5,056 nucleotides of DNA from Gemmatimonadota bacterium (lineage in GTDB: Bacteria > Gemmatimonadota > Gemmatimonadetes > Palauibacterales > Palauibacteraceae), in the NCBI GenBank assembly GCA_016649455.1, contig JAENXO010000229.1, forward strand, positions 1 through 5,056. The letters are read 5' to 3'. Made by a program: the position numbers and the translations under genes. Positions 4,847 to 5,056 of the stretch are shown here, piece by piece; the stretch's first letter is position 1; each line of letters begins with the position of its first letter. The notes below the pieces were generated by a model, which was not told where the DNA came from, searched no databases, and saw nothing but the letters and a program-made list of their open reading frames with translations.

Positions 4847-5056
4847 TCACCGGGTCACCTCAATCCCTGACTCAGTGTCTGCAGCGAGGATCTCGCGCTC
4901 CAGCCAAGCGGCGACCAACTGGTGTGCCGCGGTGACCGGCGCGGGCAGCCGAATCCCATCGGGCTCATTCCATCGCTCGAGCGCTGTCCGCGCTTCGAGT
5001 CGCGTGAACCAGCGCACCTCCTCCACCTCGACCGGATCGATCCGGATCTGATCCGA
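4847..5056 (-). CDS. Nudix hydrolase, C-terminal fragment (NudC-like NAD(H) pyrophosphatase)
   Basis: The minus strand is open from the window edge (5056) to TGA 4849-4847, giving 69 residues without a start, so the 5' part lies outside. The peptide has IRIDPVEVEEVRWFTRLEA (residues 4-22), then IRLPAPVTAAHQLVAAWLE (35-53). An acidic strand ending 'EVRWF', a short helix, then 'LPxPxxxAHxLxxxWL' is the usual C-terminal end of NudC-type NAD(+)/NADH diphosphatases, which cleave NAD(H) to NMN(H) and AMP. The Nudix box and zinc-ribbon are not in the window, so substrate is inferred from the tail only. Another Nudix hydrolase is the main alternative. Its last four bases (GTGA) overlap the start of the kinase gene, so the two were translationally coupled. 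GAGGT inside its last codons is the kinase ribosome binding site. Confidence 0.7.
   Translation of the reverse strand, partial: SDQIRIDPVEVEEVRWFTRLEARTALERWNEPDGIRLPAPVTAAHQLVAAWLEREILAADTESGIEVTR

Larger units (their letters stand above)
3202..4850 (-). pseudogene. Membrane-anchored Ser/Thr protein kinase gene, broken by two frameshifts and one amber codon
   Basis: Reading from GTG at 4850 and correcting two +1 insertions gives 548 residues ending at TAG 3204-3202. The N-terminal half (about residues 36-210) is a multi-pass membrane region with hydrophobic stretches near 38-56, 76-95, 103-125, 135-150 and 192-210. A Hanks-type kinase domain follows from about 223: glycine loop RIGHRGMGDVY, AAIK (Lys254), RREA (Glu279), HRDIKPSN (Asp355), DFG (Asp377), GTPAYMAPE (402-410) and a DLYALGC block (from Asp423). 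The end contains the 'ARDWWQLHLP' pattern I associate with such kinases. Intact segments are 4850-4722, 4720-3832 (interrupted by TAG at 4525-4523) and about 3829-3202. The GTG start has GAGGT 6 bases upstream and overlaps the Nudix stop (GTGA). As read, no full-length product is possible. The lesions are few and most catalytic residues remain, so recent inactivation or sequence error are both possible. Confidence 0.85.

Noticed and set aside
5034..5043. Palindrome GGATCGATCC
   Set aside because: It lies inside the Nudix coding sequence (IRIDP codons) and is easily produced by GATC/CGG-rich codon use. Nothing suggests a binding site.
1..5056. CRISPR array, insertion sequence, prophage or toxin-antitoxin system
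   Set aside because: No regularly spaced repeats, transposase or integrase motifs, or paired small toxin-antitoxin frames were seen on either strand.

Overview
This 5,056-base window is GC-rich, close-packed bacterial chromosome. Gene content (HflX-type GTPase, PdxJ, IspE of the MEP pathway, tRNA-Gln and a 'HRDIKPSN ... DLYALGC' Ser/Thr kinase) points to a GC-rich Gram-negative lineage. Gemmatimonadota or a neighbouring phylum is my best guess, from gene style and order only. It cannot be proven from this window.

Plus strand, 1-3191. The window opens in the last 79 codons of an HflX-like GTPase gene. An 80-base gap follows, with a possible -10 element (TACAAT) and a six-codon mini-ORF that runs into the pdxJ start. 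pdxJ (pyridoxine 5'-phosphate synthase), a multi-pass UPF0104/YbhN-type flippase-like membrane protein and ispE (CDP-ME kinase) follow in a tight run. A second six-codon mini-ORF bridges pdxJ and the membrane protein gene, which in turn overlaps ispE by 4 bases. tRNA-Gln(UUG) lies 71 bases past ispE. PdxJ uses 1-deoxy-D-xylulose 5-phosphate (DXP) for vitamin B6, and IspE acts on DXP-derived intermediates for isoprenoids, so the cluster joins both uses of DXP.

Minus strand, 3202-5056, convergent with the tRNA. The first gene in transcription order is the 3' part (69 codons) of a Nudix hydrolase resembling the C-terminus of NudC-type NAD(H) pyrophosphatases. Its stop overlaps by 4 bases (GTGA) the GTG start of a 548-residue membrane Ser/Thr kinase. 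That kinase gene has three lesions: a +1 frameshift near 4722-4724, an in-frame amber codon at 4523-4525 and a +1 frameshift near 3830-3831. Repairing the two insertions gives a full-length product in which an N-terminal multi-pass membrane region precedes a protein kinase domain. Catalytic Lys, Glu, HRD and DFG are intact, but the second glycine of the nucleotide-binding loop is Arg. It is either a recent pseudogene or a real gene hit by sequence errors.

I found no CRISPR array, insertion sequence or clearly new defence system. The points most worth a second look are the broken kinase with its Nudix partner, and the two equal-sized mini-ORFs feeding into biosynthetic gene starts.
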